Assembly (NCBI GenBank): GCA_027946365.1
Contig: JAPEUQ010000007.1
Coordinates: 2,046,001-2,110,000, forward strand
Direction: 5' to 3'
Length of the DNA stretch: 64,000 nt
DNA from: Kalmusia sp. IMI 367209
Taxonomy: Eukaryota > Ascomycota > Dothideomycetes > Pleosporales > Didymosphaeriaceae
Shown: positions 59,012 through 64,000 of the stretch, piece after piece
Layout: each line of letters starts with the position of its first letter
How positions within the stretch are numbered: position 1 is the first letter of the stretch
Program-made: the position numbers and the translations under genes
Notes under the pieces: generated by a model
Databases searched by the model: none
What the model saw: only the letters and a program-made list of their open reading frames with translations
What the model was told of the DNA's origin: nothing

Positions 59012-60879
59012 CTAGATCTTATCTACTGGCTTTGTCGACGCATTATGGTACCTAAACCACGGCATAAATAAGCTAACAACAAAAGCCACCCCTGCAAAAG
59101 GAATCCCAATGGCAAAAGTATACTTCAACGCTTGAACATAGCTACTCACGATACCCGCAGTACTGCGAGCGGGAAAATCAGCCAAGGCACTACTTTTCGC
59201 ACCTACTGCTAGCACTAGGAGAGGGTCAAGCTCAGGAACAAAGTGTTGTAGAGCCTTCAAGAGCTTGTTCTGAAAGACAGCCTGCGCTGTTGGGATCAAT
59301 AGTGCGCTCCCCATTGACTGACTGACTAGACCTAGTTAGGCACGACAGAGAAGCCAAGTAGTGAGGACCACTTACAGATGATTGTGGGTGTGGTAGTAGA
59401 CACATCTTTAGTCTTGACTACGATCTGTGAAAGCATTAGGGGGATAGTTAGACACATCCCGTTTCCAATGCCTAGCAATATCTGGGAAACCTATCCAGCA
59501 ACCCGCTCCGGAGTGCTCGTTCAGTAGCATGAGAAGTCCGGACCCAATTGCTGCGAGGATAGGGCCAGTGATGAGGAAAGGATTGTGGATTCCTATAATA
59601 GTAATGAATCCTCCAATCACTATTTGGGTTATCGTGAGACCTAATATGATTGGTATGAGCCGCACTCCAGAGGAGATCGCCGAAGCGCCTCGCACGGCCT
59701 GGAAGTATATAGGCAAGTAAAATATAGCTAGGTTGAAGCAACCTGCAATACTGTAGGGTGGTCAGCGGCTCACTCTCTATGTATAAATACAGTAGTCTTA
59801 CAAGAATTCAAAGATAGCTCCAACCATAAGGACTCTATTTCTGAGGAAGCTAGGCATGATAAGAGCTCTTTCTCCTTGGTACCATTGGTTAAGGGTAAAT
59901 ACTGCAAGGAGTACGGGCGTTGCCACAAGAGTGCCAATAACCTCGGAGCTGCTCCATGACTTCTCTACACCTGCCCAGCGCAAAGCAAGTGTGAAACATA
60001 CTACCATGCCACATATGAGTAAGGCACCCGGTATATCCATCTGTAGAACCTTCTCTTTCGTGGTTGCTGGCGTTGGAGCTGCGGCTTTAGGTGCATGGAA
60101 CGCGAAAAGCATGGCTAGCGCTGCGATTCCCCCAAAGGGCAAATTGATATAGAAGCTGACACAATTGTAAGCGGCAAACATCCAAATGCTAGATGACAAC
60201 GGAAAGGTGCTTCACATACCACCACCTCCAAGAGACATTGTCCGTAAAACCCCCTCCTATCAGCGGACCCACCACCGAAGCCAGTGCAAAGGTTGCAGAA
60301 AGCGAGCTTGTCATTGCTGGTCGCATCTTTGGTCTTGATGAAAATGAAATTACGATAAAGCATCCTGCAAAGGTTCCTGCGCAGCCCGCACCGGTTATTG
60401 CCCGACCGGCGATGAATGCGTTACTATTTGGTGAAACCGCTACGCAGAATTAGAACATTTCCAAGAAGCCTACAAGTGGACGTACCGCATATGAGGCTTC
60501 CCACCTCGAAAATAAAGATGCTGAGGAGGAAGACAAGCTTCACGGGGAAGAATTTGTACGCTTTACCCCATACGGACTGTGTGGCAGCCAACGGAAAGTA
60601 CATGGCTGATCCATACCAGCCCACATCTTGTAAACTCTGAAAGTCCTTTGTTATGGACGGGATTGCAGTAGTGATGATAGTCTGGTGGGCGGCGATTAGT
60701 TCAGATATTATTGGACCCTAGTTTAGGTGCTAACAAACCGTATCGAGAGAAGCTAGAAAGATGCTCAGGACAAGCGCGCCCACGATGGCAGCAAGCCGAA
60801 GTCCACCTGGGTATTCGTGCTCCTCAATCTGCTCGAGGGGGTCGGCGTCATTATCACCCTGCTTCGTTTCGTCAGACAT
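59012..60879 (-). CDS. MFS transporter (DHA2-like), 532 aa, with one-base frameshift
   Basis: Multidrug/toxin-efflux type major facilitator. Six exons: 60739-60879, 60486-60681, 60220-60439, 59802-60155, 59376-59750, 59012-59325. Motifs: [17 protein letters not shown] (helix 1, DHA signature), [53 protein letters not shown] (motif C and the helix 6 hallmark), [22 protein letters not shown]. In exon 5 a GGG run at 59484-59486 must lose one base to go from GCWIGF into [20 protein letters not shown]; all later splice phases agree with that correction. Adjacent to and co-oriented with the terpene synthase, so export of its product is a plausible role. Confidence 0.85.
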
Positions 60880-61054
60880 GTTCGTCAACACGAGCTAGAT
60901 GGTCAGTTGAGCTAGTGCGTGTGGGAGGCGGGAGCGTTGAAGGAAGAATCCGCTGCGTTTGCTGCGCCGCATTGTTGCGTTGTACCACCTTCCCACGGTG
61001 GGGTAGAAACAGGTGTAACATTGTTTCATTAACGGCTAAATACACCCGACCCTA

Positions 61055-63571
61055 TCAAATTTGAAGCAATGCAAGGATCAACCTCAACTCATGGTTGGCC
61101 TGCTCAAATGCGTGTTCCAGCCGCCGAACTTCGTCCTCCAACTCTACATGCAGACCATGTAAGATATGCAGTGTGTAAGCAAGGCTCCCTGTCTCGCGCA
61201 TTTCGCTCAATATAAGCCTTTTTTCTTCAGAGGTACATTTGCCTACAAGGCGTCGTCGATGCAATAAGCCTTTCACGTGCTCGGACTTCGTGGTGTGGTG
61301 CAACATGTGGATGAGGGGTATGGAGAACTTTCCCTCATCGAGATCCTCGCAGAAGCCCTTCTTTTCCGTGTACTACCTTGATCAGCATCGACCATGAATG
61401 TTCGGGTTCGTGAAACAAACCTCCTCCGAGACAAGGTTTTGATAGTCGTCGCGAATTTGAAAATAACGACCAATCAAGCGGCAGAGGTGCGAGAAATCGG
61501 CACGATTTCCCTGAGTCGATTCGCCACTCATTAGTCTCACCAGCAAGCGAAACATTCATCCTGTCTCTATGAAAACACGCGTTAGACATGAGCTATTCAA
61601 TACGTGTTTTCAAACTCACTGCCGTCAATCATTTGTAGATACTCGCACACAGAAGGGCAATGTACATCATGTGTCCATTGCAAATCGTAGCTTTGGCCCA
61701 CAAACAGGCTTCGCATCTCATCGATGAAAATATCCAGGGCTGCGGGATTTCGAAGATTTCGGAGCCTAGAGATGACTTGAACGTATTGGAAAGTCGCCGA
61801 GTTGATAGTGATCGCTTCTCCGTAGATAGTATGGGTCGACGGTTTACCACGTCGGAGCTGCGAGCGGTCTTGGACATCATCAAGCCTGAGAATTTACCGT
61901 GTAAGCTTAAGCTCAAGTACCAATAACCCATTCCCTGGGTGACATACATAAGCGAGCTGTTGTGTATCCCAGATATCACTTCTTTGATAATGTTTCTCGA
62001 CAGATTAGGAACATTCAACCAGACATCCAATGAATTGATAGCCATTTCGCGAATGCCCTTAGACGGCAATGACCTGACATAGCGATAGGGTTCGGAAAGC
62101 AACTAGAAAGAGTCTTAGCGTTGCCGTTTACGATTCATACTACTTACTTCTTCGCCGAGTCCTGGCAATTCAACACTTAAGATGTCCCCAAGGTTCCATC
62201 GCTCTTCAAATCCATTACTCTGCTTTAGTGAGCTTCTACTTGACTCAGAAGATGAAGCGCTCTTTTCGATCTCTCTTGCAATTGAATATGACGTGCCGTT
62301 TGCTTGGCTGTGTTCGAGTTTGTCAGCCGTATCCGATACATGCTCTTCTAACGGAAACGATGAGAAAGTAAACGACGACTCCTCATGCTGAGAGTCGTGC
62401 GGCGTAAGGTCATCTGCCAAGTTTGTCATCTGCGGGATTGTTCGTGGTGGACTAAGTTTCTGGTCCTTGTGATATCTCGGACACTGCAAGCTCCAAACAA
62501 CGTTTCCACTGACGCTGTACTGCATCAATTCGATGTAGCGTTTTGACTCGTCCGAGAGGTTCACAGAAGCCTTCGTCTCTTGAACGACTCGCAGGTAACT
62601 GGCAACCTCCTCCTTTATGCGCACACGACACATCGCTTCCGCTTCTTCTTGCGTGATGTTGTGCTCATGCATAAGGACCCATATGCCATTCACAACATCT
62701 GGTAGACTGGCCCGCTGTGCGGCTTCGTATTCCTTCTGATACGAGAAAAGATCGTTCGTCAGGCTTGCTGCATAAACGGCAGGGATAACCAAACGTTTGC
62801 ACACCTCCTCCTCTTCCTTTGGTACGGTAATGGCACAACCGAAAGTGACTAGTGCATGCCAGAACCTATGAGCAGGGTCAGTAGAGGTACAGACTAGCGA
62901 CTCTTCCATTCATACATATGCCCTACATCCTTAGCCCTATATGGAAGATATTCCTCAAGTGTGCAGAACTGGTGATGATGTTGCCTTCCAGACCCTTCCT
63001 CAATGAACGTGGCCCAGGATTTCACAGCATCCAACGCGCGCGGCCTATCGATAGCCAACATATGCGTCAAGATCTTGGCTTGCATCGCGCGTTTCCCAGA
63101 CTGTTGTACATCTATCATTCCATCCTGGGCACACTCACGAAATACGCCCAACGCTTCGTCATTTTCCACATCAGCCTGTTCTGTGTTAGACTAGATCTCA
63201 TATTACATGGGTGTTGTTTTACCTCTTGCCGAGACAAAGTGTCGATCACATCTTGACATTGTTAGTGTCCGAAATCATGTCGGGATTGCCCTACCGTCAT
63301 GCAAGAAAGCGAATTCATTCGCGTATGATACCACTTCAAATCGATCTGGAAGGCACTCGGGAAGTGATACTGCCATAAAACTGTGAACGGGACCAAGACC
63401 GCCTTTGAAATCAGATAGAGGTGCGACCAACTCATTCCAGTCTTCTTGCGCTCGTAATGACCCTTTTTCTTCCAACTCCGGCGCGACATGCTTGCGGATT
63501 GGAAGACCATCACAAAGACCATCCGTGGCGCAATCAGCAGGGTCCAGGAGCAACGAATTTCGATACTCCAT
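61055..63571 (-). CDS. chimeric terpene cyclase-prenyltransferase (di-/sesterterpene synthase), 722 codons with an in-frame TGA
   Basis: Bifunctional enzyme of the fusicoccadiene/ophiobolin synthase class: the C-terminal domain makes GGPP or GFPP, the N-terminal domain cyclises it. Eight exons: 63295-63571, 63223-63251, 62916-63175, 62148-62865, 61948-62102, 61620-61885, 61421-61566, 61055-61372; phases agree throughout. Cyclase motifs: HDDVID (Asp-rich, split by intron 1) and NDLFSYQKE (NSE triad). After a Ser-rich linker (62150-62420) the prenyltransferase shows LDDVQDRSQLRRGKPSTH (DDxxD), GQSYDLQW and RDDYQN (second Asp-rich motif). In exon 7 the conserved KTG-x-MFRLLVRLM has TGA at x (61556-61558), normally Gly. 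If real, the second Asp motif is lost. Flanked by the MFS gene and a divergent P450-like start. Confidence 0.88.
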
Positions 63572-63924
63572 GACTCTTGACTTACCACCCGAGCAAATGG
63601 ATGATCAACAACTTTCTCTTATCCCATCATCCAGATGAAGTAGATTCTATCGCGAGTGACGTAATCTGTGTCTCTGCAGCCAAGCATTCTACTGCGCATC
63701 CAGCGCGAGACAAGCAAGGCAAACTTCTGCCTTCTGGTCCTAGATCAACTTCGGTGAGTACCGAATGAAATGAATCTGACGACAGGGTAGCCTGCAAGAC
63801 CAGCACGCGGCATGTAACTTCGATCATTCAAACGGACGCCTCCCTGGTCGTGTTGCTGGGTATCACGATATTTAAGGCAACCCTACGTCGTGACTCTTTC
63901 CAGCTGAACACCACAGACCCAAAG
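63572..63924. promoter_or_regulatory. divergent promoter of the terpene synthase and the P450-like gene
   Basis: A 353-bp region between two start codons in opposite directions, so both genes are likely co-regulated. A TATA-like ATATTTAAG lies near 63.87 kb, about 55 bp before the plus-strand ATG. No clear dyad regulator site was seen. Confidence 0.5.
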
Positions 63925-64000
63925 ATGTCGTTCACATTGGTTTGTGCAGTTTTTGGCTTACTCGTTCTGCAGTATGGTCTCAGGATTGTATACCGACTCT
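63925..64000 (+). CDS. 5' end of a membrane-anchored protein, probably cytochrome P450 (partial)
   Basis: ATG at 63925 opens MSFTLVCAVFGLLVLQYGLR followed by IVYRL, then the window ends. One hydrophobic helix followed by a basic, aromatic segment is the usual N-terminal anchor of fungal P450s. Divergent position next to a terpene synthase supports a terpene-oxidising P450, but 25 codons cannot prove it. Confidence 0.5.
   Translation, partial: MSFTLVCAVFGLLVLQYGLRIVYRL

Noticed and set aside
1..64000. CRISPR array, bacterial operons, rRNA genes
   Set aside because: None seen; intron-rich fungal nuclear DNA throughout.

Overview
The window is nuclear DNA of a filamentous ascomycete (Pezizomycotina, most likely Dothideomycetes; the class is an inference). 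Almost every gene is split by 43-65 bp GT-AG introns with CTGAC/CTAAC-type branch sites. The gene families are typically fungal: a NACHT STAND protein, a PTH11-like receptor, Zn2Cys6, 2EXR, LysM-WSC and a chimeric terpene synthase. Two AT-rich islands (about 36.07-37.2 kb and 57.88-58.96 kb) look like transposon DNA destroyed by repeat-induced point mutation (RIP). Exons below were joined by hand from reading frame, splice signals and family consensus.

Layout. 0-5.3 kb: NACHT protein and glutamine synthetase, both minus. 5.3-11.3 kb: GC-rich, no convincing gene. 11.3-20.5 kb: a five-exon secreted/anchored cupredoxin-like protein, a 1300-residue disordered protein, and a D-lactate dehydrogenase-type flavoenzyme. 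22.4-30 kb: exo-polygalacturonase (GH28), a decayed 2OG-Fe(II) oxygenase gene, a hypothetical protein and a PTH11-like receptor. 31-36 kb: an ArsB/CitMHS-type anion permease and a membrane protein with a four-unit C-terminal repeat. 37.5-41.4 kb: GNAT acetyltransferase and F-box protein. 42-51.8 kb: a hexokinase-family kinase, a Zn2Cys6 regulator, a glucosamine-6-phosphate deaminase, an amino-acid permease and a large secreted protein. 53-56.2 kb: two LysM proteins. 57.2 kb: a 2EXR protein. 59-64 kb: MFS transporter, chimeric terpene cyclase-prenyltransferase and the first codons of a divergent gene with a P450-like anchor.

How the genes may work together. Kinase, regulator and NagB fit N-acetylglucosamine/glucosamine catabolism (GlcNAc to GlcNAc-6-P; GlcN-6-P to Fru-6-P plus NH4). 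They lie within 10 kb of two chitin-binding LysM proteins, so 42-56 kb may be a chitin/GlcNAc neighbourhood; no NagA-type deacetylase was seen. The right end looks like a di-/sesterterpenoid biosynthetic cluster that continues past the window edge, with the RIP island on its inner side.

Caution. Several genes are intact except for one-base indels, often next to homopolymers (D-lactate dehydrogenase twice, NagB, the four-LysM protein twice, MFS, perhaps GNAT). Two more carry single in-frame stops (LysM-WSC, terpene synthase). Either the assembly has residual homopolymer errors or many accessory genes are decaying; the sequence alone cannot decide.
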